Shown: positions 1 through 11,555 of the stretch, piece by piece | Position numbering within the stretch: position 1 is the first letter of the stretch | Layout: each line of letters opens with the position of its first letter | Assembly: GCF_048569485.1 (NCBI RefSeq) | Contig: NC_134353.1 | Coordinates: forward strand, 529,883,008-529,947,007 | DNA length: 64,000 nt | Source of the DNA: Anomaloglossus baeobatrachus | Lineage: Eukaryota; Chordata; Amphibia; Anura; Aromobatidae | Reading direction: 5' to 3' | Program-made: the position numbers and the translations under genes | The notes under the pieces: model-generated | The model's database searches: none | Told to the model about the DNA's origin: nothing | The model's input: only the letters and a program-made list of their open reading frames with translations

Positions 1-230
1 TGTTATTGTAAATAAGCACTTGTACCTTGCCCCTCCCCCCATCTCATTGTAGATTGTAAGCTCTCACGAGCAGGGTTGCCTTTTTCCCTTTAAATATTGT
101 ATCTTCTATAATTGTTACTTGTTTGTATATGTTTATGTATATGTTATGTATATGAGCCTCCTGAATTGTAAAGCGCTGCGGAATATGTTGGCGCTATAGA
201 AATAAAGATTATTATTATTATCTTTTCCAA
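1..230 (+). mobile_element. L2-like LINE/SINE 3' tail
   Basis: The stretch resembles the vertebrate L2 3' tail: an 'agattgtaagctc..gagcaggg' segment, then 'gtaaagcgctgcgg', 'ggcgctata' and 'aataaagatt', ending in a short (att)n microsatellite near 211-221. L2 elements and the SINEs they mobilise share this tail, so I cannot tell which is present. No coding part is visible because the window starts inside the element. Confidence 0.6.
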
Positions 231-231
231 G

Positions 232-960
232 GCCTTCTCTGTCCCAGAGCGCAGCTACTTGATTTGGGAACCAGAATAGCTTTGGAGGAGTGGCGTTATC
301 TACTTGAATAGGCAGTCCATCCTGTCGTCATTGACCATAAGAATTTGGTCTACTTACAGTATGCATAGAAATTAAATCCGCACTAGGCTAGGTGGTCGCT
401 ATTCTTTGCCCACTTTGACTTCATACTCCATTTTCGGCCAGCAGACAAGCACTTCAAGGTTGTTTTTGTCAATCAACCAGGAGGAGCTGTCTCAACATAT
501 AATTGAGCCCACCAAGATATTTACTGTGGCTCCAGAGAGCTTATCTCGGGTTCCATCAGGAAATACCTTCGTTGCAGAAGCCGACAGGAAGCTAGTTTTA
601 AAATGGGGTCACTTGTTTAAATTGGATGGTCAGGCTGGGCAGAAGAAGACTGCTCTTCTCATTTCACATTACTGGTGCGCATCCCTGCGTAAAGACATTG
701 TGGAATTTCTGCATGTACTATGTGTATTTAAAATAAGACTCCCAAACAGCTTCCATCAGGTCGGTTACTTACACTTCCTGTGCCCTTTGCTCCCTGGCAG
801 CACATTGTTATGGTCTTTCTCACAGTGTCCTCGGGATGTTCCGTCATATAGGTGGTAGTGGACCAATCTTCCAAAATGGTCCACTTCACTCCTTTACACT
901 CTAAAATGTTAACATTGAATACAGGGACTCTGGTTTTGCTTTACTACTATAGGAATATTT
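232..960 (+). mobile_element. Ty3/gypsy retrotransposon fossil fragment (RNase H to integrase)
   Basis: Translations on the plus strand resemble the end of a Ty3/gypsy pol. A 'DHKNL' RNase H segment and an 'FRPAD' linker are followed by an integrase N-terminal zinc-binding region with 'HYW.ASLRKDIVEF'. The fragment has no LTRs and lies between an L2-like tail and a Tc1 remnant. It is broken, with several interruptions, and looks old. Family placement rests on these short motifs. Confidence 0.7.
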
Positions 961-969
961 GAAAAAAGA

Positions 970-1740
970 CATACTTAGCTTATGTATTGACCAATGCATG
1001 TGAGCCCAATAACCATGACAATGTGAACTTTTATAGAGTGAAGAGCAAAAGGGTAATAATGTTTTGAACTTTTGACTTTCAGCCTCAATATTTCACCATC
1101 AACTTTGAGCGTGTGACAACCTTCATTTTATAGACAATCATCTTGGCTATCTCATACATAAATTTGACTTCTACTATTTAGCATATGATTAGTTATTCAC
1201 ATTTCCTAATAGCTCAGTGTGTTATTAGGTTGATTCCCAAGCGAAAGTCACTGGTTCGAATCAAGGAGCAGCCATGAAGATTTCCCAAGAAAAGAGGAAC
1301 AGCATCATCCAGCTCATCGATAGCGGTCTCTCAACCAAGAAATATACTAAACTGCATCATGTGGGAGCTGTGACAGTTGGTTGAATAAGAAATAAAGTCC
1401 ATCCATCCGTTCAAAAGCTAAGAGTTGGACGTCCAGGCAAAATATCGGAGTCAACAAGTTGGCTTATCACAAGCTCTATCAGTTCTGGCGCGACAAATAC
1501 GACAGTGGAAGTGTTCAAATGCTTTGTAATAGTGAGATCACAGACGTCCATGCAGGCACTGTGTGGTGCACGTCACACAAATCTTGAGTGGTGGCCCAAA
1601 AACAGGTGATATAACTTTAAATTCAATATCATCATAAGAAGCGTTGACTTAAGTTTGCAAAAAATGTACGAAAAGTGGACAGTGGAAGATTGGAAACATA
1701 ATTTCAACAAAACAAAAAGAAAAGTGGCGTGCAATAATTT
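970..1740 (+). pseudogene. Decayed Tc1-like transposon with transposase remnant
   Basis: From the ATG at 1274 the plus strand reads MKISQEKRNSIIQLIDSGLS, which resembles the helix-turn-helix start of Tc1 transposases. A second DNA-binding segment with 'GRPGKIS' follows near 1425-1450, and 'KVDSGRLET'-like sequence near 1675-1700 matches the segment before the first catalytic Asp. The intact family is about 340 residues; here stops, frame changes and lost sequence leave only the N-terminal half, and no catalytic triad is readable. The upstream 970-1270 fits the element's leader. Terminal inverted repeats were not found. Confidence 0.65.
1203..1270 (+). other. tRNA-like A-box/B-box module in Tc1 leader
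   Basis: 'TAGCTCAGTGTG' resembles a Pol III A box and 'GGTTCGAATC' is a good B box, spaced roughly as in a tRNA and lying just before the Tc1 transposase ATG. The D stem and T stem do not pair well, so this is not a functional tRNA gene. It could be a tRNA-derived piece captured in the transposon leader. Confidence 0.4.
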
Positions 1741-2025
1741 TTTGGGATCACCGATAAAGTATCAAAGAACAACATATTTTATTTATTAATAAAAGACAAC
1801 AAAACACAAAAACACAGATTAAAACATTTAAAAACACTATAACAAGTGTAAAAAGTATAGGGGAGTTGCATACAATAAAGCAGTCCCCCGTATTCTAACC
1901 TCCAGAGAAAAGATGGAAAATGATAGCTATACAAGAGTAGTCCTATACAAATAGTGTATGGAATATATTTTTAGCCTATCATGGGAAACACAGGAGAAAA
2001 AAACAATAATGACCAATCAATAAAT
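1741..2025. other. AT-rich spacer, no gene seen
   Basis: AT-rich sequence with no readable coding potential or repeat that I can name. It lies between the Tc1 remnant and the first copy of the ~3 kb composite repeat. Confidence 0.5.
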
Positions 2026-2079
2026 CACAGAGTGCAGATAACAAAATAAACTAAATGCAAATAATGAGTAGAAAAATTT

Positions 2080-2641
2080 GCTTTACACGCAACAACATCG
2101 CTAAAAAGATGTCATTGGGGGTCACGGAATTCGTGACGCACATCCGGCCTCGTTAGTGACGTCGTTGCGTGTGACACGAAGGAGCAACTGTTAACGAGCG
2201 ATAATACTCACCATATCGTTGCTCGTTGACATGTTCCCCTATTCCCAATTATCGTTGCTGCTGCAGGTACGATGTTGTTTGTCGTTCCTGCGGCAGCACA
2301 CATCGCTATGTGTAACACCGCAGGAACGAGGAACCTCACCGTACCTGCGGCCACCGGCAATGAGGAAGGAAGGAGGTGGGCAGGATGTTATGTCACGCTT
2401 ATCTCCGCCCCTCCGCTTCTACTGGGAGGCCGCTTAGTGACGTCGCTGTGACGCCGAACGAACCGCCCCCTTAGGAGGTGGTTTGCCGGTCACAGCGACG
2501 TCGCTAGGCAGGTAAGTAGTGTGACAGGTTTGAGTGATGTTGTGCACCACGGGCAGCGATTTGCCTGTGACGCACAACCGATGGGGGCGGGTACGCATGC
2601 TAGCGATATCAGTAACAATATCGCAGCGTGTAAAGCGGCCT
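2080..2641. mobile_element. Harbinger-like MITE (copy in composite repeat 1)
   Basis: The end 'gctttacacgcaacaacatcgct' at left and 'gcagcgtgtaaagcggcc' at right are inverted repeats. GC-rich palindromic blocks lie between them, including 'ctgcggcagcacacatcgc'. There is no coding capacity. Its sister lies at 23931-24489, and the left end here is slightly shortened. Related MITEs in the window have 3 bp TAA or TTA target duplications, the hallmark of PIF/Harbinger insertion. Confidence 0.7.
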
Positions 2642-2667
2642 TTAGACTAACTTGGGTAAACAGTCAT

Positions 2668-2740
2668 CTAGGAGGTGGAAAAAAAAACCCCACGTGTATC
2701 ACCACGCAAAATAGTGGCTTCCTTAGGGGAGGTGGTGTGT
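2668..2740 (-). ncRNA. Degraded hammerhead-like motif
   Basis: Read on the minus strand, the segment has CCCCTAAGGA, then a GCCAC/GTGGT hairpin, then GATACACGTGGGG. The sister copy at 24541-24580 reads CCCCTGAGGA, closer to the hammerhead CUGANGA core. The GAAA box is GATA in both copies, so activity is doubtful. Hammerheads of this small type are known from Penelope-like elements. Confidence 0.35.
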
Positions 2741-2880
2741 GTGTGTGATAGTTGGCAAAACATGTGTCTTATATGCGGTCTATACAATGAGTCATAATGA
2801 AATAAATACCAGATGTGGGTAAATTTGGAAATTTGGAAAGTGTGTACCCGTAAAGAAGAGTTCCGGGCGTGCACAAAGAT

Positions 2881-3103
2881 AAGGGACAATATGAATGGCG
2901 CACACATCCCCTGACACATGCTGTGAATGGATGCGGGAGCGATTGGATTGTACGGACCCCACAAGCTGCACAGCCCGGATGTGCGCATCAATAGTCCTGC
3001 GCATGCGCGAGTACTTAGAGCTGGATACAATCCAATTGCTCCCGCGCACATGTGCAGCATGTGCCAGGGGATGTGTGCACCACTCATATTGTCCGTTATC
3101 TTT
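2881..3103. repeat. GC-rich inverted repeat (hairpin)
   Basis: The left arm around 2881-2955 (containing 'cacacatcccctg' and 'gcgggagcgattggatt') is the reverse complement of the right arm around 3028-3103 ('aatccaattgctcccgcg', 'caggggatgtgtg'), with a ~70 bp loop. Overlapping open frames on both strands here come from the symmetry and are not genes. The same hairpin occurs in composite repeat copy 2 near 24790-25015. Confidence 0.75.
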
Positions 3104-4404
3104 GGCCATGCACGGGATTCCTCTTTAGGCACTTCAGGGGCTCTTCAAATGTAACATGGCGTCTGCTATCTATTGCAGCCAGAGTAGTTTTCCAGAAATT
3201 ATTTTTGTTAATTTTGTTGGAAAAAGGAAAATTTGCTGCTCATTTTTTTGTTAGCAAGTGAGAGAAGTTTAAAGTTTATGTTTCAATAATCATGCTGATG
3301 TAAAGTAGACATGTGGCAAATGTTATTTGTTAACTATTTTGTGCAGTATTTAAGTGCATAAAAATTCAGAGATTGAAAATTGTGAGATTTTCACATTTTT
3401 TGCCAAATGTTTGAAATTTTCATAAAAATATACAAATAATATTGAGCAATATTTACCACTATCATGAAGTACACCATCTCACGAAAAAGAATATGAGAAT
3501 CACTGGGATAGGGGCGTGGCCTGGACGCCAAGTGGAGCAGACGCATGGTGGCTCGGCTCCTGCAGATACCGCCGGTTTAGTGGCCTCTGCGATATTCCTG
3601 GACCTGAGAACAGCAACCAGCAACACCTAGAAGACCTACTGCTGACAGGAGACACCGAACGGGAACTTTAACTGCTGAGGAGAGAGAGGGAGAACGCTGA
3701 GATCACTCACCCCCGGAAGGCCTGGTCTCTTGGTACACACGTGCGGCAGAGAGACAGTACTGGAGCGTGGCTGCGGTCATTGGGGCTCCTGCAGAGACTG
3801 GTACAGTGCATCTTGGGAGGGGGATGAGCGAGTGCCCTGAGTGCAGCAGCAGCAGCCCTGAGCGAAGAGGAGTGATAACGCGGTCACATGTGGGTCTAGC
3901 CCAGAAGCTCAGACATTGTTTTGGGCGGCAGGAGGTGGAGGTGCTTCGGTTCCCTTCCCCCTACCACGGGGGTGGAGAAGAGAGGGAGGAAAACCTCGGG
4001 GCATAGCATCTGAAGCATTACTCAGGGCCCGCCATTATTATATACAAAACTCCTCTTTCTCTGTATAGTACTTTGCTGCCACCTTGTGGTTATTGTGATA
4101 ATAGCCTGCTATAAAGGGTGCACAGGAGAGAGCTGTGAAGGTGATATGCGTCCCTGTATAATGGCTGCATAGAGGAGAGGCTCACCTTACTGCCCATATA
4201 GGTGACATAAAGTAGACAGCTACGACTTTAATAGTCTCGCATAAACTAGCAATATTGGAGAGAGACATAATACGCTGCACTGACTGGGTGACGCTCTGGC
4301 TGGGCTAAGGAGGAGAAGAGGACCAGGCTGGTCATACAGATTGAGAAAGGGACAGCCACTTGTGACTCCTCTGGACAAGTTTCTTACTAAAAGGGACTGT
4401 GCTG

Positions 4405-6067
4405 TGGGAGACCCTATGCCACCAAAGTCACAAAGACAGTCATCCCCATAAAGGCAATCAGGCGAGAAATAAATCTGCGTGGGCAGACCCAGCGGACATG
4501 GACTTAGCGGCACTTTGCACACTGCGACATCGCAGGTGCGATGTCGGTGGGGTCAAATTGAAAATGACGCACTTCCGGCATCGCATGCGACATCGCAGTG
4601 TGTAAAGGCTGGATGATACGATTAACGAGCGCAAAAGCGTCGTAATCGTATCATCGGTGCAGCGTCGGTGTAATCCATGATTACGCTGACGCGACGGTCC
4701 GATGTTGTTCCTCGCTCCTGCGGCAGCACACATCGCTGTGTGTGAAGTCGCAGGAGCGAGGAACGTCTCCTACCGGCCTCACTGCGGCTTCCGTAGGATA
4801 TGCGGAAGGAAGGAGGTGGGCAGGATGTTTACATCCTGCTCATCTCCGCCCCTCCGCTCTGATTGGCCGCCTGCCGTGTGACGTCGCAGTGACGCCGCAC
4901 GACCCGCCCCCTTAACAAGGAGGCGGGTCGCCGGCCACAGGGACGTCGCACGGCAGGTGAGTGTGTGTGTGAAGCTGGCGTAGCGATAACTTTCGCTACG
5001 CCAGCTATCACCACATATCGCTGCTGCGACGGGGGCGGGCACTATCGCACTCGGCATCGCAGCATCGGGCTGCGATGTCGTAGTGTGCAAAGCCCGCCTT
5101 AGACTCTACACCCTCTATATCCGCTCTAGTGTCTCAACAGGAGGACGGGGGGGAGTCACGTGACGCCCCATCAGAGGCTGAATCAGGAGATATGGAACAC
5201 TACTCCAACCAAAAAAAATTGAAAAAATATCTGGATCTTCTTCCAACTAAAGAAGACTTCAAATCACTGATATCAGAGGTGAAAGAAACCTGTAGGGCAG
5301 AAATTAACTCAATTCGCCAGGATGTCAAGCTGCTGGCAGATAGAGTGGACTCTGTGGAAAGAGATCATGATGTCACCAGACAATATATTATCAAACTACA
5401 GAAAAGTGTGTCTTCTTATTCCCAAGCTTTAAGCGACACTAATAAACATCCAGAAGACCTAGACAACAGAGGACACCGTAATAATATCCGAGTGAGAGGT
5501 GTCCCGGAGACCACAGGCAATGAAGATGTTCACGCCATGCTTAAAATAATATTCAATACTTTATTGGAACGTCCTGCAACTCAAAAGATAAAATTGGACA
5601 GAGCACATAGAGCATTACGCCCTAGGGGACCTCAAAATAAACCTCATGATATCAAATGCTGTGTCCACGACTTCCAATTGAAAGAATCCATTATGGCTAA
5701 AGCCCACACATTGGAGAAAGTTGAATATCAAGGGACTCGGATTCAATTATTCCCTGACCTGTCATGGATTACCCTACAGAAAAGGAGACATCTGCAGCCC
5801 CTCCTTGCCTCCCTAAAAGACCGGGGCATTCGGCACCGCTGGGGGTTTCCATTTGCCCTCATAGCTTCAAAAGATGGACGTACTGCTGTGCTGCGTTCTG
5901 CCCGGGATCTCCCGACCTTCTGCTCCGATATGGGACTTTCTCCTCCTTCCCTGGTAGATTGGGACTTAGAGCTACCATCCAATCCACCCCGTCCGGTCTG
6001 GCATCAAGTGGACTCCAGGGGAGGATCTCCTTCATCCCGGTCTAAGGCACGACCGACTTCAACCTGA
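4405..6067 (+). pseudogene. LINE ORF1 (L1 ORF1p-like RNA-binding protein), interrupted by MITE
   Basis: The main open part runs 5129-6067 (312 codons). It has an acidic, charged N-terminus, then an alpha-helical coiled coil with heptad-like spacing (about residues 40-110), then 'DLDNRGHRNNIRVRGVPE' at about 110-128. That is the start of the RRM of L1 ORF1p, the trimeric RNA chaperone that coats LINE RNA. A basic C-terminal domain with 'KLDRAHRAL' follows. The likely true start is the ATG at 4405 (MPPKSQRQSSP), because the MITE at 4507-5098 with its TTA duplication splits the N-terminus between 'MDL' and 'DSTP'. An in-frame stop lies soon after that ATG, so the ORF is probably dead unless translation starts internally. 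Confidence 0.75.
4507..5098. mobile_element. Harbinger-like MITE, 592 bp, inside LINE ORF1
   Basis: TSD TTA at 4504-4506 and 5099-5101. Terminal inverted repeats are 'gcggcactttgcacactgcg' at left and the reverse complement of 'gtgtgcaaagcccgcc' at right. Internal GC-rich palindromes include 'cgatgttgttcctcgctcc' and 'gcgtagcgataactttcgctacgcc'. It encodes nothing. The element at 46740-47331 is the same family in opposite orientation and exactly the same length. The 3 bp TTA/TAA target is what PIF/Harbinger transposases make; a source transposase is not in this window. Confidence 0.85.
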
Positions 6068-6779
6068 GACATCTATCCTCTGGGCACCAGAGCCCTCTGT
6101 CTGAAACTCTGGTTTTGAGCTGAAACCCCTTTGGGGTAATGGGGTACACATTCTGTGTCCTCCCGAGTTTATCGCAGGGACTCTGGTTTGCCCTCTTTTC
6201 TATACGTAGCTGTCCGCATTTTCGTTACTAACATATCTGGTTTATGTCACCTCTTAATAATTATATTGGTTTGCTACTAGGGCGGTGGGGATTGCCTACT
6301 CCCCTCTCTTTGTTACCTTGCAGTTAGTTTTCGACCCTTGCTGTGGCCACACAGTGTCTATAGCTGCCAACCCCTTGTTAGGGTTAGAGTTACCCTGGTT
6401 CCTCCTACGGAAGAGTCGGTATAGGAGGTTAGGGTGAAGATATTGATAAAGTTTGATATTATGCAACGTTTTTCTTCTTTGACCCTGGTCGGAGAGGAGG
6501 GTGGCGGGGGTGAAGGTCTTCGCCGGTGTCCTCCCTCCTCTCCGGTACCATTTGAGACATGTAAATGTTATGCTTTATATGTTATATGTTTCGTCATTGT
6601 TTTCCCTCATTCCTCATGTGTCTGCCCCAGCCGAGGTGAGAAAAGCATTTGGACCCATCACGGGCCTTTGCGCAACTCTGAGACAGATTATGGGCCTTTG
6701 AGCAATATCGAGATGGAGGGTATTGAGTTAACCTTCGTATGTAATGCTATTTCCGCTTTATACTGTTTCAACTTAAAAT
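6068..6779 (+). other. LINE inter-ORF spacer
   Basis: About 0.7 kb separates the ORF1 stop from the ORF2 ATG. It includes a G-rich stretch near 6490-6530 and short open frames without recognisable domains. I see no separate gene here. Confidence 0.6.
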
Positions 6780-9700
6780 ATGGTTAAAATTTTAACGTTA
6801 AATGTCAAGGGTTTAAACTCAAACATTAAGAGGCGTATGGCGCTTGCTGAGATGCGGACCCAGCGAGCTGATGTGGTTTTTTTGCAAGAAACACACCTGA
6901 ATCTCAATAGGAACTGCAACTTTGCTAAACACCTATACCCTACAATTTTTTTAGCCTCCCAAGTAAGGAAAAAAGCAGGTGTGGCGATTTTGATATCAAG
7001 GACTTGCCCCATTCAAATTACTACCTCCCTGGCCGACCCACAGGGTAGATACCTCATCCTGCAAGGGACATATAAGGACATCCCGGTCACTCTGTGTAAT
7101 GTTTACGCCCCTAATACCTCCCAAATCTTCTTCTTAAATCGGGTATTCCTCAAACTCACACGTCTTCCCCCCTCAGCGTGGATTGTGGGAGGAGATTTTA
7201 ACACCATTTTTTCTGACTCTCTCGACAAACTAACCATCAACAATCAACTGTTAGGCCTGTCTCAACGTAAATTGACAGCTTCCTTTCGAAAACTGATTCG
7301 CAGGTTTGCTTTATTTGACTTGTGGCGTATTAAGCATCCCTTAGAAAAAACCTTTACTTTCTACTCTCCCCCTCATAGTACACACACCAGGATTGATTTT
7401 GATTTTTTTTTTTGGCAACATTCAAGCCCTTAGATTGACGAGCAATGTGGATATTGGTGCAATAACATGGTCAGACCACGCGCCAATGACTCTCACCCTG
7501 GATCAGACAACTTTGCATACAAGAGTCTGCCACTGGAGGCTCAATGAGTCCCTCCTCAAGAGAGCACCCTACAGAGATAAATTGGAAGCGGGGCCGATAG
7601 AATACTTCGAGAATAACGAGGGGTCAGTGTCTAATTTTTCTACTATTTGGGAAGCCCATAAGGCCGTCTTTAGAGGGCAATGTATAGCATTAAGTTCCCG
7701 CATTAAAAAAGACAGACAATATCAGAGGGATCAGCTCCTCCGAAGTCTCAGAGACTTAGAAAAAAAAGATGGCCCTTAACCCATTAATACGTACCCTCAG
7801 AGAAATAGTAAAGACCCGTACCCAACTGAAGGACCTAGCGGTTAATACAACAGAAAAATTACTGCTTTATAGCAGGCATAAATACTATGACAAAGGAAAT
7901 AAATCCCATTCTCTATTAGCTGGCCAACTTAGAGAGGATAGGGGGAACTCATCTGTTTATGCCTTGAAAGATGCAGGGGGGAGTATCTTCTATGACCCTA
8001 CTAAAGTTGCGAAGATCTTTCAGGATTATCTGTCAAGATTGTATTCCTTACCTAGCTCTCTTCCCACATACCCAGGAAAACAGAGGGAACTGATTCACTC
8101 TTTTCTTGAGCAATGTAAGCTGCCCACTCTTACTAAGAGTGCTGTAAATACTCTAAACAAAGAAATCACAGGCGAAGAGATTGGAGAGGTGCTTAAATTA
8201 CTTCCTAATGGGAAGTCACCGGGTCCAGACGGGCTGACATATTTCTATTACAAGACATTCGCAGATCAACTCAATCCCTATCTGGTCCAATTATTTAATG
8301 GCTTCCTCACGGGCTCCCCTATACCTACGAGTATGTTACATTCATATATTACGCTTATACCCAAACCAGGGAAGGATGCAATGGATTGTGCCAATTACAG
8401 GGCTATAGCACTCCTTAATGCTGACTTAAAAATTTTTACTAAGTTATTGGCTCTACGCCTTTCGGTCCTACTCCCTCACCTTATACACAAAGATCAGGTG
8501 GGTTTTGTTCCATGTAGACAGGGGGGGGACAATACCAGGAAGATTATTGACTTAGTGGAGGTTGTCAATAAGACGGAGAAGGAGGCAATCCTCCTTAGTT
8601 TGGATGCGGAGAAGGCGTTTGACCGCCTGGGGTGGCCATTCATGTTTGAGACGTTACGTCATTTTGGAATTTCGGGTGCATTTATTACTGCCCTGAAAAG
8701 TCTATATTCATGCCCCTCAGCCTCGGTCAAACTTCCTTATGCCACATCTCAACCTTTTCAGATACATAATGGCACTCGTCAGGGATGCCCTTTGTCCCCC
8801 CTTCTCTTTGTTATGTGCATTGAGCCGTTGGCTGCTGCTATTCGTATTGACCCTAATATACATGGAGTAATGGTGCGAGACAAAGAGTTTAAGCTATCTT
8901 TATATGCGGACGATGTCTTATTGATATTGTCCCAGCCACATATCACTCTCCCGAACTTGCATACCTTATTACTGCAATTTGGAAGGTTATCAGGGTATAA
9001 GGTCAACCAGAGCAAAACGGAGGCTTTGCCTCTTAATATTCCAAAGGGGCGGGTTTCCTCCTTACAAGAAAACTACAATTATAAATGGAAAAATATATCC
9101 TTGACATATCTGGGGATAAAATTAACATCTGAGTATAAGCTCTTATATCAACATAACTATCCTAGCTTATTCACTGAACTAAAAAGACTCCTACTCAATT
9201 TGAACAAGCTCCCACTGTCTTTATTCGGAAGAATCTCTGCGGTCAAAATGTCTGTTTTGCCAAAGCTACTTTATTTATTTGAGACCCTTCCGGTGTGTGT
9301 ACCATACAGAGAGTTACGCAATATACAGTCCATTATACTTCAATTCGTTTGGGCCCATAAGAGACATAGAATTAAAAAAATGACTTTGCTAGACAGTAAA
9401 CTGACAGGAGGTTTGGGGGTCCCTGATATTACTAAGTACTACTGGGCAGTACATCTACGTCACATCCCTGCATGGTCTAACCGCAGTGCCTTCTGTAGAT
9501 GGGTGGAAATAGAGAAGTTATGGCTAGCCCCAATACACCCCAACTCTTACCTATGGGGTACCTCATCTAACAAGCCTGACCCACATACTTTAGGCCCCAT
9601 AGCTTTCACCAAGAGGATCTGGGATTGCTGTATAAAAAAGTTTCCACTTAAATCTGAACACTCTCCGTTGACTTCCTTTCTTTTTAACCCCAGGATGCCA

Positions 9701-11555
9701 GACGGTATGCAGGGTACAGCGACTAAGACATGGTTTGACAGGAAGCTCTTTTGTTTCGCGGACATAGTGGACGCGCACTCCAGGACCCTTCTTCCCTACA
9801 CCACCATATCTGCTAGATTTAACCTCCCTGGCAGATCCCAGTATCGGTACCTACAAGTTCGACACCTGATGCACTCCCTCTTTTCCTCCCTGGAAGTCTC
9901 TTCTCCTACACTTTTTGAAAGATTATGCAGAGCTGGGGTCTCTACCAAGGGCCTTATCTCGGACATATATCGCATCTTAACTACCCCCTACCCAGAAGAC
10001 AAGCCGATTCATACATATATTAGCAAATGGGAAGACTTTCTTGGTGAGACCATTCCCCTATGTGTGTGGAGACGCATCTGGGATACGGCCTCATGTTATG
10101 TTTATAAGGAAAATCAGTACAAATTACTCATGTATTGGTATCACACCCCATCACTACTACATAAGCTAAATCCAGCCTTACCCGATAATTGTTGGAGATG
10201 TGGGGCTGCGGGAGGGGACATACCGCACATATTCTGGGTGTGCCCCAATATCCAGAGCTTCTGGAAGTTGGTGCAATCTCTTATTTACAGAGTAACTGAT
10301 CTCCAGATACCCCTGGATCCTAAAGGCCCCGTCACACTAAGCAACATCGCTAGCAACATCGCTGCTAACGAACAACTTTTGTGACGTTGCTAGCGATGTT
10401 GCTGTGTGTGACATCCAGCAACAACCTGGCCCCTGCTGTGAGGTCGTTGGTTGTTGCTGAATGTCCTGGGCCATTTTTTAGTTGTTGCTGTCCTGCTGTG
10501 AAGCACACATCGCTGTGTGTGACAGCGAGACAGCAACAACTAAATGTGCAGGCAGCAGGAGCCGGCTTCTGCGGAGGCTGGTAACCAATGTAAACATCGG
10601 GTAACCAAGAAGCCCTGTCCTTGGTTACCCGATATTTACCTTTGTTACCAGCCTCCGCCGCTCTCACTGTCAGTGCCGGCTCCTGCTCTGTGCACATGTA
10701 GCTGCAGGACACATCGGGTTAATTAACCTGATGTGTGCTGTAACTAGGAGAGCAGGGAGCCAGCGCTAAGCGGTGTGCGCGGCTCCCTGCTCTGTGCACA
10801 TTTAGCTGCAGCACACATCGGGTAATTAACCCGATGTGTGCTGTAGCTAGGAGAGCAAGGAGCCAGCGCTAAGCGGTGTGCGCGGCTCCCTGCTCTGTGC
10901 ACATGTAGCTGCAGCACACATCGGGTAATTAACCTGATGTGTGCTGTAACTAGGAGAGCAGGGAGCCAGCGCTCAGTGTGCGCTGCTCCCTGTTCTCTGC
11001 ACGTGTAGCTCCGTGCACTGGTAACCAAGGTAAATATCGGGTTGGTTACCCGATATTTACCTTAGTTACCAAGCGCAGCATCTTCCACGCGGCGCTGGGG
11101 GCTGGTCACTGGTTGATGGTGAGCTCACCAGCAACTCGTGTAGCGACGCTCCAGCGATCCCTGCCAGGTCAGGTTGCTGGTGGGATCGCTGGAGCGTCGC
11201 AGTGTGACATCTCACCAGCAACCTCCTAGCAACTTACCAGCGATCCCTATCGTTGTTGGGATCACTGGTAAGTTGCTTAGTGTGACTGGACCTTTAGTTC
11301 TATTTATCAAATGTCCCACCTGTCCAGTTGGGGAGGAGAGTGAAGCAGTTACTGCTACATATAACCACAGCAGTCAGGTGTCTAATTGCCCGTAATTGGA
11401 GGTTAGCCCATCCGCCCTCACTTAATGATCTCAATTCGCAAATCCAAGATGTGAGGAGGATGGAGTATTTGTCAGCCATGTCAAATAACACGGTGGATCA
11501 CTTTGAGGGTGTTTGGTCACTCTGGGACACTCATTGGGCCAATAATGAACAATAG
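6780..11555 (+). pseudogene. LINE ORF2 (APE endonuclease + reverse transcriptase), broken
   Basis: ORF2p nicks target DNA and reverse-transcribes LINE RNA at the nick. The endonuclease spans 6780-7490 and shows 'LTLNVKGLNS', 'QETHL', 'NVYAPN', 'VGGDFN' and 'SDHAPM', the catalytic boxes of APE-type nucleases. The reverse transcriptase (about 8180-8990) has 'IPKPGKD', 'SLDAEKAFD', 'GTRQGCPLSPLLF' and the active-site 'YADD' near 8910. A C-terminal CCHC-like 'CWRCGAAGGDIPHIFWVC' lies near 10190-10240. The frame changes twice, at a T-run near 7402-7413 and an A-run near 7759-7768, and the MITE at 10324-11293 cuts the C-terminus. The remainder, 11297-11555, ends 'DTHWANNEQ'. An in-frame stop flanks the MITE. 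Confidence 0.88.
10324..11293. mobile_element. 970 bp Harbinger-like MITE inside LINE ORF2
   Basis: Terminal inverted repeats are 'aggccccgtcacactaagc' at left and 'gcttagtgtgactggacct' at right. The flanking triplets are TAA (10321-10323) and TTA (11294-11296), a TWA-type target with one mismatch. The middle (about 10680-10990) has three to four tandem units of ~105 bp, each with 'gtgcacatgtagctgcag' and a small palindrome around 'acatcgggtaattaac'. It has no coding capacity. It is a different subfamily from the 'gctttacac' MITEs in this window. Confidence 0.8.

Noticed and set aside
1203-1270. A genuine tRNA gene
   Set aside because: The boxes are present, but the D and T stems do not pair and no acceptor stem can be formed.
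2668-3154. Overlapping frames on both strands in the GC-rich hairpin, also at 24573-25068
   Set aside because: Mirror-image arms produce matching frames on both strands. There is no domain, and the two repeat copies do not keep the same frames intact.
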